DNA from: Sulfitobacter geojensis
GTDB lineage: Bacteria > Pseudomonadota > Alphaproteobacteria > Rhodobacterales > Rhodobacteraceae
DNA: 64,000 bases
Assembly (NCBI RefSeq): GCF_000622325.1
Contig: NZ_JASE01000005.1
Coordinates: 124,001 to 188,000 of the forward strand
Direction of reading: 5' to 3'
The notes below the pieces were generated by a model. It was not told the origin of the DNA. It made no database searches and saw nothing but the letters and a program-made list of their open reading frames with translations. A program made the position numbers and the translations under genes. Positions 18,140 through 26,922 of this stretch are shown in pieces; within the stretch, counting starts at the first letter, position 1; each line of letters starts with the position of its first letter.

Positions 18140-20068
18140 ATGACCGACCGACCCGATACCCCGATCCTGGACCGTGTCACGCGCCCTGCGGATATGAAAG
18201 CGCTCAGCGACGCAGAGCTGCACCAACTGGCGGATGAATTGCGCGCCGAAACTGTTTCTGCCGTGTCAGTCACCGGCGGGCATCTGGGCGCGGGCCTTGG
18301 CGTGGTCGAACTGACCGTGGCGCTGCATGCGGTGTTTGACACGCCGCGTGACAAGGTGATCTGGGATGTCGGCCACCAATGTTACCCGCATAAGATCCTG
18401 ACCGAACGGCGCGACCGCATTCGCACCTTGCGTCAGAAGGACGGGCTGAGCGGGTTCACCAAACGCAGTGAATCCCCCTACGATCCCTTTGGCGCGGCGC
18501 ATTCCTCTACCTCGATCTCTGCCGCGCTTGGCTTTGCCGTGGCGCGCGATCTGGGCGGCAACCCGCCCGAAGGTGTCGGGGATGCGATCGCGGTGATTGG
18601 CGACGGATCGATGTCCGCCGGTATGGCCTATGAGGCGCTGAACAATGCCGGCCACCTGAAAAAACGCTTGATCGTGATCCTGAACGACAACGAAATGTCG
18701 ATTGCGCCGCCAGTTGGCGCGATGTCCTCCTACCTCAGCCGGCTTTACGCCGAAGAGCCGTTTCAGGATTTCAAGGCCGCCGCCAAAGGCGCGGTCAGCC
18801 TACTGCCCGAACCCTTCCGCGAGGGGGCGAAACGTGCCAAGGACATGCTGAAGGGCATCGCTGTGGGCGGCACCTTGTTTGAACAATTGGGTTTCTCCTA
18901 TCTCGGGCCGATTGACGGGCATGACATGGACCAGCTTTTGCCGGTTCTGCGCACCGTGAAAGCCCGTGCAAAAGGGCCGATCCTGATCCATGTGCTGACG
19001 AAAAAGGGCAAGGGGTACGGCCCCGCCGAACAGGCCCGCGACAAAGGCCACGGTGTTTCCAAATTCAACGTGGTCACCGGCGAACAGAAAAAAGCACCGT
19101 CCAATGCACCCAGCTATACTTCGGTTTTCGCCGACAGCCTGTTGCAGGAAGCCGCCGAGGACGATAAGATTTGCGCGGTTACCGCAGCGATGCCTGACGG
19201 CACGGGGCTGAACCTGTTTGCCGAACGCTATCCCTCGCGCTGCTTTGATGTGGGCATCGCCGAACAGCATGGCGTGACCTTTTCCGCCGCTTTGGCCGCT
19301 GGCGGCATGAAACCCTTCTGCACGATGTATTCCACGTTCCTGCAACGCGGCTATGACCAAGTTGTACATGACGTCGCGATCCAACGTCTGCCAGTACGCT
19401 TTGCCATTGACCGCGCGGGCCTTGTCGGCGCGGATGGGGCGACCCATGCCGGTGCGTTCGACGTGGCTTACCTTGCCAATCTGCCTGATTTCGTCGTCAT
19501 GGCAGCCGCGGACGAGGCTGAACTGAAACATATGGTCGCCACCGCCGTTGCGCATGACGACGGGCCAATCGCGTTCCGCTTTCCCCGTGGCGAAGGCAAC
19601 GGTGTCGACCTGCCCGAACGCGGTATCCCGCTGGAAATCGGCAAGGGCCGCATCATCGCCGAAGGCAAGCGCGTTGCGCTACTGTCCTTTGGCACCCGTC
19701 TTGCCGAAGTGGAAAAAGCCGCCGAAGCACTGGCGGCCAAGGGGATCACCCCGACGATTGCAGATGCCCGTTTTGCCAAACCGTTGGACCGCGACATGAT
19801 TCTTGCGCTGGCTGCGGATCACGAGGCGCTGATCACCATCGAAGAAGGGGCAATCGGCGGATTCGGCTCTCATGTGGCGCAACTGCTGGCGGACGAGGGT
19901 GTGTTCGACGAGGGCCTGAAATACCGCTCCATGGTTTTGCCCGATACGTTTATCGACCAAGCATCGCCTGCCGATATGTACGCGGTTGCCGGCATGAACG
20001 CCGAACAGATCGAAGCCAAGGTGCTGGATGTGCTGGGCATCGCGCAAATCGGGGCACAGCGGGCCTGA
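18140..20068 (+). CDS. dxs: 1-deoxy-D-xylulose-5-phosphate synthase
   Basis: 642 aa. Thiamine-diphosphate enzyme joining pyruvate and glyceraldehyde 3-phosphate, entry step of the MEP isoprenoid pathway. The cofactor motif [18 protein letters not shown], the histidine in GHQCYPHK and the catalytic glutamate region [12 protein letters not shown] are intact, and the transketolase C-terminal domain is complete. It starts 8 bases after ispA with GAGGGACTTC in front. Its need for ThDP sits well with the thiamine uptake operon in the same window. Confidence 0.97.
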   Translation: MTDRPDTPILDRVTRPADMKALSDAELHQLADELRAETVSAVSVTGGHLGAGLGVVELTVALHAVFDTPRDKVIWDVGHQCYPHKILTERRDRIRTLRQKDGLSGFTKRSESPYDPFGAAHSSTSISAALGFAVARDLGGNPPEGVGDAIAVIGDGSMSAGMAYEALNNAGHLKKRLIVILNDNEMSIAPPVGAMSSYLSRLYAEEPFQDFKAAAKGAVSLLPEPFREGAKRAKDMLKGIAVGGTLFEQLGFSYLGPIDGHDMDQLLPVLRTVKARAKGPILIHVLTKKGKGYGPAEQARDKGHGVSKFNVVTGEQKKAPSNAPSYTSVFADSLLQEAAEDDKICAVTAAMPDGTGLNLFAERYPSRCFDVGIAEQHGVTFSAALAAGGMKPFCTMYSTFLQRGYDQVVHDVAIQRLPVRFAIDRAGLVGADGATHAGAFDVAYLANLPDFVVMAAADEAELKHMVATAVAHDDGPIAFRFPRGEGNGVDLPERGIPLEIGKGRIIAEGKRVALLSFGTRLAEVEKAAEALAAKGITPTIADARFAKPLDRDMILALAADHEALITIEEGAIGGFGSHVAQLLADEGVFDEGLKYRSMVLPDTFIDQASPADMYAVAGMNAEQIEAKVLDVLGIAQIGAQRA

Positions 20069-20092
20069 AGCGGCCCGACCCTAGTCTTTTTT
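20060..20092 (+). terminator. Possible terminator overlapping the dxs stop
   Basis: CGGGCC (20060-20065) pairs with GGCCCG (20072-20077) around a 6-nt loop that includes the dxs TGA. A run of six T follows at 20087-20092, about nine bases after the stem, which is further than usual. Confidence 0.4.
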
Positions 20093-20863
20093 CTGTTCGA
20101 TCAGGGCGTCCAGACGTTCTTCGATGGCTGTCAGACGCGCGGTGATTTCGCTGCGATAGGAATCCGTTTCGGCGTTGCTTTCTTCCGCATGCGCATCCTG
20201 CATCGAGTTCACAATCAAACCCACCAAAAGGTTCACCACCGCAAAAGTTGTGACCATGATGAAGGGGATGAAAAACACCCAGGCATAAGGGTATTCCAAC
20301 ATCACCGGCCGCACGATCCCCATTGACCAGCTTTCCAATGTCATGATCTGGAACAGCGAATATCCCGACCGCCCCAGCGTTCCGAACCATTCCTCAAAGG
20401 CGCTACCGAACAGTTTGGTGGCGATCACCGCACCGATGTAAAAGATCAACGCCATCAGTGTGAAAACCGACGCCATGCCGGGCAGCGCGGTAATAAACCC
20501 CTCGACCACGCGGCGCAGACGCGGGGCTGTCGACACCAGCCGCAGCACTCGCAAAATCCGCAGGGCCCGCAAGGCCGACAATCCGTCCGCGGCCGGCGCC
20601 AATGAAATCCCGACAATTACAAAGTCGAAAATGTTCCACCCGTCCCGGAAAAACGCCAGCCGGTACACATACATTTTGAGCAACAACTCAATCACAAATA
20701 TCGCCAGACACAGGGTATCCAGCGCCAACATCAACGGTCCGAATGCATCAACTGCCCGCTGCGATGTCTCCAGCCCCAACAGGGCGGCGTTAAAGACGAT
20801 TACCCCCATGATAAAACTACCAAAAGGGCCGCTTTCCAGAAGCGTTTGAATTTTGTGACGCAC
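20081..20863 (-). CDS. Bacterial voltage-gated sodium channel (NavBac)
   Basis: 260 aa, one six-helix subunit of a homotetrameric channel. S4 carries arginines at every third position (Arg99, 102, 105, 108), followed by more basic residues in the S4-S5 linker. The selectivity filter reads TLESWS (residues 175-180), as in NaChBac and NavAb, which marks sodium selectivity rather than potassium. S6 follows (VTTFAVVNLLVGLIVNSM), then an acidic neck and a C-terminal coiled coil (RLTAIEERLDALIEQ). Automatic labels may say only 'ion transporter'. Convergent with dxs, about 12 bases apart. Confidence 0.93.
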   Translation of the reverse strand: MRHKIQTLLESGPFGSFIMGVIVFNAALLGLETSQRAVDAFGPLMLALDTLCLAIFVIELLLKMYVYRLAFFRDGWNIFDFVIVGISLAPAADGLSALRALRILRVLRLVSTAPRLRRVVEGFITALPGMASVFTLMALIFYIGAVIATKLFGSAFEEWFGTLGRSGYSLFQIMTLESWSMGIVRPVMLEYPYAWVFFIPFIMVTTFAVVNLLVGLIVNSMQDAHAEESNAETDSYRSEITARLTAIEERLDALIEQKKD

Positions 20864-20935
20864 GAAGAAAGATCCGAAACTAGGGAAGGTCGCGCTCTAT
20901 ATGAAGGCAGCAACAGGCCAGAACAAGCGCTGTGC

Positions 20936-21520
20936 CTAGAACAATGTAATAACTGCCGCTGCGATGCCTAACCCGACCACTAAATAGCCGGCCAGAACGT
21001 AAATACCGTCCCGTGTGAAAAGCCCGAAAGACAGTAAGGCGATGACAAGAGCCCCGAAAGACGAAAAGAACGGCAAAACTTCCAACGGGGGCCAACTCAT
21101 CGGCAGGATCACGCAGATCAGCAGGGTCACCCAACGCATCAGCCCTTGGGTCAGAAATCGAAGCCGCGCCCGCGAATGTCGGTCGATAAAGGCGCAGGGT
21201 TTGCGCATCCATGACACCGCCTTACGCACGCGTTTTGCAGCGATGCTTTTGCGTTTGACCCATTCTGGCAACCAAATCGTGCCGCGCCCCAACAACGCCT
21301 GCGCCGCGAGCACGATGATAACCACCGCCCCGGTGGTCGGCGCGCCGGGGATCCCCGACAAGGGCGATACCAGCAACAATGACACCAGCAAAATGAACGG
21401 CGTCACGGCACGGTTCCCGAATTCATCCAGCATGTCGGAAAGGGTCACGACGTCACCGCGGGCGGCATGGGCCACACCATCCAGCAATTGCATCAAAGAG
21501 TTATCGGGATCATCAGACAT
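20936..21520 (-). CDS. ExoD-family membrane protein
   Basis: 194 aa. Matches ExoD of rhizobia, a multi-spanning inner-membrane protein linked genetically to exopolysaccharide production and alkali sensitivity, with unknown biochemistry. Family features: an N-terminal amphipathic region, then LLLVSPLSGIPGAPTTGAVVIIVLAAQ, the conserved RGTIWLPEW, and three further hydrophobic helices. Upstream of the sodium-channel gene on the same strand and 15 bases after the epimerase stop on the other side, so all may share a transcript. Confidence 0.88.
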   Translation of the reverse strand: MSDDPDNSLMQLLDGVAHAARGDVVTLSDMLDEFGNRAVTPFILLVSLLLVSPLSGIPGAPTTGAVVIIVLAAQALLGRGTIWLPEWVKRKSIAAKRVRKAVSWMRKPCAFIDRHSRARLRFLTQGLMRWVTLLICVILPMSWPPLEVLPFFSSFGALVIALLSFGLFTRDGIYVLAGYLVVGLGIAAAVITLF

Positions 21521-21534
21521 GGCGTTGCTTGGCC

Positions 21535-22389
21535 TTACAGGTCATCGCGCAACATTGCCGCCAGACCGCTGCGATAATCGGGGTACGTCGGCCGCCAGCC
21601 CAGCGCATCCTTGATCCGGTCATTCCGCACCTTTTTGCTCTCGGCATAAAAACTGCGTGCCATCGGGGTCATGTCCGCCGTTTCGAAATCCACCGCTTCG
21701 GGCAAGGGCACGCCCAGTAACTCCGCCGCATGGCCGATTACGTCTTGTGGCGGTGCGGGATCATCGTCGCAAAGATTATAAATCGCGCCCGCATCAGGGC
21801 GTGCCATCGAAAGCTCCAGCGCCTGCGCAATGTCTTCGACATGAATACGCGAAAACACCTGCCCCTCCTTGATGATCCGCCGTGCCGTGCCTTTGCGCAC
21901 CTTGGCAAAGGGGCCGCGCCCCGGCCCGTAAATCCCCGCAAGCCGGAAAATATGCAGCGGCAGGTCGGGAATGGCCTGCCATGCCGCTTCTGCCTCTACC
22001 CGCAACTGTCCGCGCTTGGTTGCAGGGGACAACGGTGTGTCCTCATCCACCCAAGCGCCCTGATGATCCCCGTAAACGCCTGTGGTCGACAGGTAACCGG
22101 CCCAACGCAACGCGGGCGCGACCGCAGTGATCTCGTCCTTCAACGCATTCAAAACCGGATCACCGTCAGCATTCGGACCTGCCGAAATCAGCAGATAGGG
22201 TGCTGTTTTCAGAAAACCCGTGACATCCGTGCCTGGCCACAACACGGGTTCAACGCCAGTGGCGGCGATCTCTTCCATCTTTTCTGTTGATCGCGTCGTC
22301 CCGATGATCCGCCAGCCCAACGGGATCAGCCGTGCCGCCAGGGCGCGGGCGCTAAAGCCGTGACCGAATGAAAAGAGCACTTTATCCAT
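21535..22389 (-). CDS. NAD(P)-dependent epimerase/dehydratase-like protein (YeeZ type)
   Basis: 284 aa Rossmann-fold protein of the extended SDR class. The N-terminal nucleotide loop reads FSFGHGFSARAL, the atypical form seen in YeeZ-like proteins, with ISAGPNADGD and the YLSTTGVYGDHQGAWVDE active-site strand (Ser/Thr and Tyr). Start taken at MDKVLFSFGHG; an in-frame extension to 22431 has no family match. The substrate is unknown. It follows the glycosyltransferase gene on the same strand after 42 bases. Confidence 0.82.
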   Translation of the reverse strand: MDKVLFSFGHGFSARALAARLIPLGWRIIGTTRSTEKMEEIAATGVEPVLWPGTDVTGFLKTAPYLLISAGPNADGDPVLNALKDEITAVAPALRWAGYLSTTGVYGDHQGAWVDEDTPLSPATKRGQLRVEAEAAWQAIPDLPLHIFRLAGIYGPGRGPFAKVRKGTARRIIKEGQVFSRIHVEDIAQALELSMARPDAGAIYNLCDDDPAPPQDVIGHAAELLGVPLPEAVDFETADMTPMARSFYAESKKVRNDRIKDALGWRPTYPDYRSGLAAMLRDDL

Positions 22390-22431
22390 GACGCGAAAAT
22401 GGCCCGCGCCGCCGCGCACCACAAGGGGCAA

Positions 22432-23682
22432 TCACCCCATATTGATGCGTTTATCCGCCGACACCAACGCGTTGATCTGCGCCACATGTTCCGGCAGGCA
22501 CTTCGTCAAGAAATCATATTCCTTGATGACATGCGCCCGTGCCGCCCCGCCCAGATGCGCGTATTTTTCCGGTTGGCCCAAGACATCCACCACTTGAGCG
22601 GCAAGCGCTTGTGAATCATGAAAATCAACCAACATGCCGGTTTCGCCGTGGGTGATCGCCTCGCGCACCGGTGCCACATCGGCGGCCACAACCGTGGCCC
22701 CCATCGACATCGATTCCAGCAAGGACCACGACAAAACGAAGGGCATCGTCAGATAGACGTGACAGCGGCTGACCTGCACCAGCTTTTGATAGTCGGGATA
22801 AGGAATACGTCCCAGAAAATGAAGTCGATCCCAATCCAGATCGTCGCCCACCTCCCGCTCCATCTCGCCGCGCAGCCCCTGCGGATCACTGCTTTTCCCG
22901 CCATAAGACACGTCGTTGCCGCCGACGATCAGCACCCGTGCATTGGGCCGTTCCCTCATAATCTGCGGCAATGCCCGCATGAACACATGGAACCCCCGCG
23001 CCCGCTCCAGATTGCGCGCGACGTAGGTCAGCACTTCGTCACCCTGCCTGATCGGATTGTCCAACCGTCCCAGATGCAATTCAACATCAGGATTCGGTAC
23101 CAAACGGTCGGTCCTGATGCCATCGTGACAAACATACATCCGGTCATGAAAACTGTCGGGGAAACGATCGCGCTGCCACAGGGTCGGCACATGTCCCTGA
23201 TCAACAAATTCGATATTCGCCAAGGGCACCGCATTGCGGGCGGCCATCAAAAACGGCGCATGCGCCGATACATTTTCCTCAGGGTCAAAACCGACCAACC
23301 CGCCGGTCATATTGTAGTAATATTCAAAGAAGCCAATAATAGGCACATGCGGCCAGACCTGTTTGAAAAAGGTCAACTCGCCCCATCCGACATGCCCGAT
23401 CACGATATCGGGGATAAACCCGTCCTCGGCCTCGATCTTGCGCGCGGCCATCGCAGCACCAAAACCCGCACCTGCCGCTTCTTCCCAAACCTTGGATAGC
23501 CCATAGGCATCTTTCAGCGGCTTGCGATGCGCCTTGTAAATCCGCGTCCGCACACCGGCGAGGGTCGGCGCATCTTTCTTCTGCGTCAGAAAGAAAATCC
23601 GGTGTTCACCCTGCGCAGCAAGCCACCCCACCAATTCGCGGTACTGTCCGGGCATGTTCTGATGCACAAATAGGATGTTCAT
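22432..23682 (-). CDS. GT4-type glycosyltransferase
   Basis: 416 aa, GT-B fold. The N-terminal domain starts MNILFVHQNMPGQYRELVGWL, typical of the Glyco_trans_4_3 group. The C-terminal nucleotide-sugar domain has NLERARGFHVFMRALP, VLIVGGNDVSYGG, HFLGRIPYPDY and the E-x7-E region (PFVLSWSLLESMSMG). The acceptor is unknown; a surface or capsular glycan is plausible with ExoD and a sugar-type epimerase nearby, but that is inference. An exact inverted repeat lies 15 bases upstream of the start. Confidence 0.88.
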   Translation of the reverse strand: MNILFVHQNMPGQYRELVGWLAAQGEHRIFFLTQKKDAPTLAGVRTRIYKAHRKPLKDAYGLSKVWEEAAGAGFGAAMAARKIEAEDGFIPDIVIGHVGWGELTFFKQVWPHVPIIGFFEYYYNMTGGLVGFDPEENVSAHAPFLMAARNAVPLANIEFVDQGHVPTLWQRDRFPDSFHDRMYVCHDGIRTDRLVPNPDVELHLGRLDNPIRQGDEVLTYVARNLERARGFHVFMRALPQIMRERPNARVLIVGGNDVSYGGKSSDPQGLRGEMEREVGDDLDWDRLHFLGRIPYPDYQKLVQVSRCHVYLTMPFVLSWSLLESMSMGATVVAADVAPVREAITHGETGMLVDFHDSQALAAQVVDVLGQPEKYAHLGGAARAHVIKEYDFLTKCLPEHVAQINALVSADKRINMG

Positions 23683-23697
23683 ATGGGCTGCCCTAAC

Positions 23698-23713
23698 GCG
23701 TTAACCTTAACGC
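23698..23713. promoter_or_regulatory. Inverted repeat upstream of the glycosyltransferase gene
   Basis: GCGTTAA and TTAACGC flank CC, a perfect 7-bp dyad 16-31 bases before the start codon. It contains repeated TTAAC units reminiscent of CtrA half-sites, but the spacing does not match the CtrA consensus. Confidence 0.45.
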
Positions 23714-23812
23714 ACAGTAAATCGAAACGGCAGGGCAGGCGCAACGCATCACTCCCGTCACGCCCCCTTGCTTCGTTCACCGATAACGCACCTACTGAAA
23801 TCACCTGAAAAC

Positions 23813-23822
23813 CAGACCCTAA
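23813..23822 (-). repeat. TTAGGGTCTG motif copy
   Basis: TTAGGGTCTG on the minus strand. Its TAG is the stop codon of the class II aldolase gene, and GTTTT follows, as in other copies. Confidence 0.6.
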
Positions 23823-24574
23823 TAAGCGTAATCAGACCCTTCACTGTCCAATATCGCCTTAAGCTCCGCCAAATGCCGCGCGTCCTGTTCGGGATACTCC
23901 TCCAACTCGCGCGCCGTCTTTTCCGCAATCTCGTCCGAGATCCGACGCAGGGGCAATCCTGTCTGCAATGCCTTGATGTACGTCTCGGCCGCGCGTTCAA
24001 AATAATAGAGCCTATTAAAGGTATCGGCGACCGTATCGCCAATCACCATCACGCCATGCGATCCCATTACCATCACCTTTTGCTTGGGATCGGTCAGCAG
24101 TTTCGCACATCGCTCGCCTTCATCCTCAAACGCCAATCCACCGTATTCTTCATCAATCACGATCCGGTTGAAAAACGTACAGGCATTCTGATCAATCGGC
24201 GGTAAACGACTGTCCTGCAAACAGGCCAGCACGGTCGCGTAAATCGAATGCACATGCATGACACAACGCGCATGTGGACAGGCGGCATGTACCCCGCCAT
24301 GCAATCCCCATGCCGTTGGGTCAGGCGCATTTGGCCCCTGATAGGTTTCTGGATCATCCGCATCAATCAGCAACATATCGCTGGCCTTGATCCGTGCAAA
24401 ATGCATCTGGTTCGGATTCATTAGAAACTGCGATCCGCTGTCATTCACCGCCAGCGAAAAATGGTTCGCCACGCTTTCATGCATGTCCAGTCTCGCGGTC
24501 CAACGAAAGGCAGCAGCCAGATCAACGCGTTCCTGCCAGTGGTCCATATTCGGTTTCATCTCTGTCACGCTCAT
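23819..24574 (-). CDS. Class II aldolase/adducin family protein
   Basis: 251 aa. Zinc-dependent aldolase fold. The metal-binding HVH lies in CVMHVHSIYATVLACL, a further histidine in GSHGVMVIGD, and the ANHFS segment binds substrate in relatives. Members act on sugar phosphates or keto acids; the specific reaction cannot be assigned. Start at MSVTEMKPN with AAGGAG upstream; an in-frame start at 24637 would overlap the VOC gene. The VOC gene ends 20 bases before this start on the same strand. The short motif TTAGGGTCTG spans the stop codon. Confidence 0.88.
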   Translation of the reverse strand: MSVTEMKPNMDHWQERVDLAAAFRWTARLDMHESVANHFSLAVNDSGSQFLMNPNQMHFARIKASDMLLIDADDPETYQGPNAPDPTAWGLHGGVHAACPHARCVMHVHSIYATVLACLQDSRLPPIDQNACTFFNRIVIDEEYGGLAFEDEGERCAKLLTDPKQKVMVMGSHGVMVIGDTVADTFNRLYYFERAAETYIKALQTGLPLRRISDEIAEKTARELEEYPEQDARHLAELKAILDSEGSDYAY

Positions 24575-24594
24575 CGAAAGCTCCTTATTAGTCT

Positions 24595-25014
24595 CTATTT
24601 CACTCTGCTCGGCACCCAAGCATAGCCGTTTTCGCACAGGATATACGCCTCGCGCAGCCCGTGTGGTTTGTCCATCGGTTCCTGTAACACCGTGCCACCA
24701 ACGGCTGCCGCCTTGGTGCAGGCCGCTTCGGGGTCTGTGTCATACAGGCGAATTTCAATCCCGCCGCCGCGCGGTGGATTCTCTGGTAACAACCCCAACA
24801 AAGGGTTGGAATGATAGGTGCCGTCCGCATGAATTTGAAACACCTGTTCGCCATAGCTCATGATCGCAAAATCGGCCGTCGGCTGGAACGATTTCATGTC
24901 AAAAACAGTCTCTAGAAAGGCAATTTGGGCCGCGACATCCCGCACCAGCAGGTTCAACCCGATGCCGCGCAAAGATGCGCCGAAATCCTCTGCTCCAATG
25001 GTTTCATAATCCAT
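24595..25014 (-). CDS. VOC (glyoxalase/bleomycin-resistance fold) protein
   Basis: 139 aa. Paired beta-alpha-beta-beta-beta modules of the vicinal oxygen chelate superfamily: first module GIGLNLLVRDVAAQIAFLETVF, second IEIRLYDTDPEAACTKAAAVGGTV, ending with the characteristic WVPS. The substrate is unknown. ATG 25014 has GGAG at good spacing; the frame stays open upstream but overlaps the divergent ade gene. Likely the first gene of a pair with the class II aldolase. Codons for FLETV use the rare CTA GAG ACT form of the dispersed motif. Confidence 0.82.
   Translation of the reverse strand: MDYETIGAEDFGASLRGIGLNLLVRDVAAQIAFLETVFDMKSFQPTADFAIMSYGEQVFQIHADGTYHSNPLLGLLPENPPRGGGIEIRLYDTDPEAACTKAAAVGGTVLQEPMDKPHGLREAYILCENGYAWVPSRVK
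24906..24915 (-). repeat. CTAGAGACTG motif copy inside the VOC gene
   Basis: Minus-strand CTAGAGACTG followed by TTTTT, encoding L-E-T-V-F. One of a dozen dispersed copies between 23.8 and 41.3 kb. Confidence 0.6.
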
Positions 25015-25063
25015 CGCGTTCACTCCTGCTTGAACCTCCCAAAACACTGTGCCACCTTGGGAC

Positions 25064-26860
25064 ATGACGCAAGAACCTTTCCCTTCATGGCCCGATGTCG
25101 CCCCGCAACTTGTTAACACTGCTGCGGGCCGTACCCCTGCCGATACCATCATTACCGGTGGCATCTGGGTAAATGTGCACACCCGTGAAGCGTTGCCCGA
25201 TCACGACATTGCCATCATCGCCGGTCGTATCGCTTTTGTCGGGCCGGACGCGTCCCATTGTCGGGGACCCGATACCCAAATCATCGAGGCACAAGGCCGC
25301 TATATGATCCCCGGTTTGTGCGACGGTCACATGCACATCGAAAGCGGCATGTTGACGCCCGCCGAATTTGCCCGCGCCGTGATCCCGCATGGCACCACCT
25401 CCATGTTCACCGACCCGCATGAAATCGCCAACGTGCTGGGTCTTGCCGGCGTGCGCATGATGCATGACGAAGCACTGATGCAGCCGATCAATATCTTTAC
25501 CCAGATGCCGTCTTGTGCGCCCTCCGCGCCTGGTATGGAAACCACCGGTTTCGAGATCAGCGCCGAAGACGTGGCCGAGGCGATGCACTGGCCCGGCATC
25601 ATCGGTCTGGGCGAGATGATGAATTTTCCCGGTGTGTCAAACGCCGACCCCAAAATGCTGGCCGAAATCGCCGCGACCCAGCGGGCCGGCAAAACCGTCG
25701 GCGGGCACTATGCCTCGCCCGATCTGGGGCCCGCCTTTGCCGCCTATGTCGCCGGTGGTCCGGCCGATGATCACGAGGGCACCTGTGAAGCGGACGCGAT
25801 CATGCGCATGCGTCAGGGGATGCGATCAATGATCCGGCTTGGTTCTGCATGGTACGATGTTGAAACGCAGATAACGGCGATCACCGAACGCGGCCTTGAT
25901 CCGCGCAACATGATCCTGTGCACCGATGATTGCCACTCGGGCACCTTGGTCAACGACGGCCACATGAACCGCGTTGTGCGCCATGCCATCGACTGCGGCT
26001 GTGACCCGTTGATTGCCCTGCAAATGGCGACAATCAATACCGCCACCCACTTTGGGCTGGAGCGCGATATCGGCTCCCTTACGCCGGGACGTCGCGCCGA
26101 TGTGATCCTGACGTCAGACCTCAAAACCCTCCCGATAGAGACTGTTATTGCCCGTGGCCAGATCGTCGCGCAGGACGGTACATGCCTTGTGGAATGCCCG
26201 CATTACGACTGGCCCGATACTGCGCGTAAAACCGTGAACATGGGCAAAAAACTGGGCGGTGACGACTTTACCATCCACGCCCCGCACGGGGCCAACGGGG
26301 TCACCGCCAACGTGATTGGTGTGGTCGAAAATCAGGCCCCGACCAAGGCGCTGCAATTCGAACTGCCCGTCACCGATGGCCGCGTGCAAGCGACCGGCGA
26401 AGTTGCGCAGATCGCGCTTGTCGAACGTCACCGCGCCACCGGCAATGTGGTCAATGCATTTGTTTCGGGCTTTGGCTATACCGGCACGATGGCGATGGCG
26501 TCGACCGTGGCCCATGACAGCCACCATATGATCGTCGTCGGCACCGACCGCGACCAGATGGTGCTGGCCGCGAACCGCCTGCGCGACGTTGGCGGCGGGA
26601 TTACCATCTTTAAGGACGGCGTTGAGCTGGCCCTGGTGGAACTGCCCATCGCGGGCCTGATGTCGGATCAACCCGCCGCAAGCATCGCCGCAAAGACCGA
26701 AGAGATGATGCAAGCCATGCGCGACTGTGGCTGCACGCTGAACAATGCCTATATGCAACATTCACTGCTGGCCCTTGTTGTGATCCCCGAACTGCGGATC
26801 AGCGACCTCGGCCTTGTTGATGTGCGTACCTTCGAATTTACCGATGTTATCGTCTCGTAA
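25064..26860 (+). CDS. ade: Adenine deaminase
   Basis: 598 aa amidohydrolase that converts adenine to hypoxanthine and ammonia. Metal-site signatures GLCDGHMHIESGMLTP, DPHEIANVLG and CTDDCHSG, plus the C-terminal Ade-specific domain ending LRISDLGLVDV, identify it against other amidohydrolases. ATG 25064 is taken as start; an in-frame start 15 bases upstream is possible and neither has a strong ribosome site. Next to amn on the same strand, so AMP cleavage and adenine deamination are probably joint functions. Confidence 0.95.
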   Translation: MTQEPFPSWPDVAPQLVNTAAGRTPADTIITGGIWVNVHTREALPDHDIAIIAGRIAFVGPDASHCRGPDTQIIEAQGRYMIPGLCDGHMHIESGMLTPAEFARAVIPHGTTSMFTDPHEIANVLGLAGVRMMHDEALMQPINIFTQMPSCAPSAPGMETTGFEISAEDVAEAMHWPGIIGLGEMMNFPGVSNADPKMLAEIAATQRAGKTVGGHYASPDLGPAFAAYVAGGPADDHEGTCEADAIMRMRQGMRSMIRLGSAWYDVETQITAITERGLDPRNMILCTDDCHSGTLVNDGHMNRVVRHAIDCGCDPLIALQMATINTATHFGLERDIGSLTPGRRADVILTSDLKTLPIETVIARGQIVAQDGTCLVECPHYDWPDTARKTVNMGKKLGGDDFTIHAPHGANGVTANVIGVVENQAPTKALQFELPVTDGRVQATGEVAQIALVERHRATGNVVNAFVSGFGYTGTMAMASTVAHDSHHMIVVGTDRDQMVLAANRLRDVGGGITIFKDGVELALVELPIAGLMSDQPAASIAAKTEEMMQAMRDCGCTLNNAYMQHSLLALVVIPELRISDLGLVDVRTFEFTDVIVS

Positions 26861-26922
26861 CATCGACACGTCACAAACCTCAAAAGGGCAGGACCGCCCC
26901 AAAAAGAATAGAAAGACCGAAA

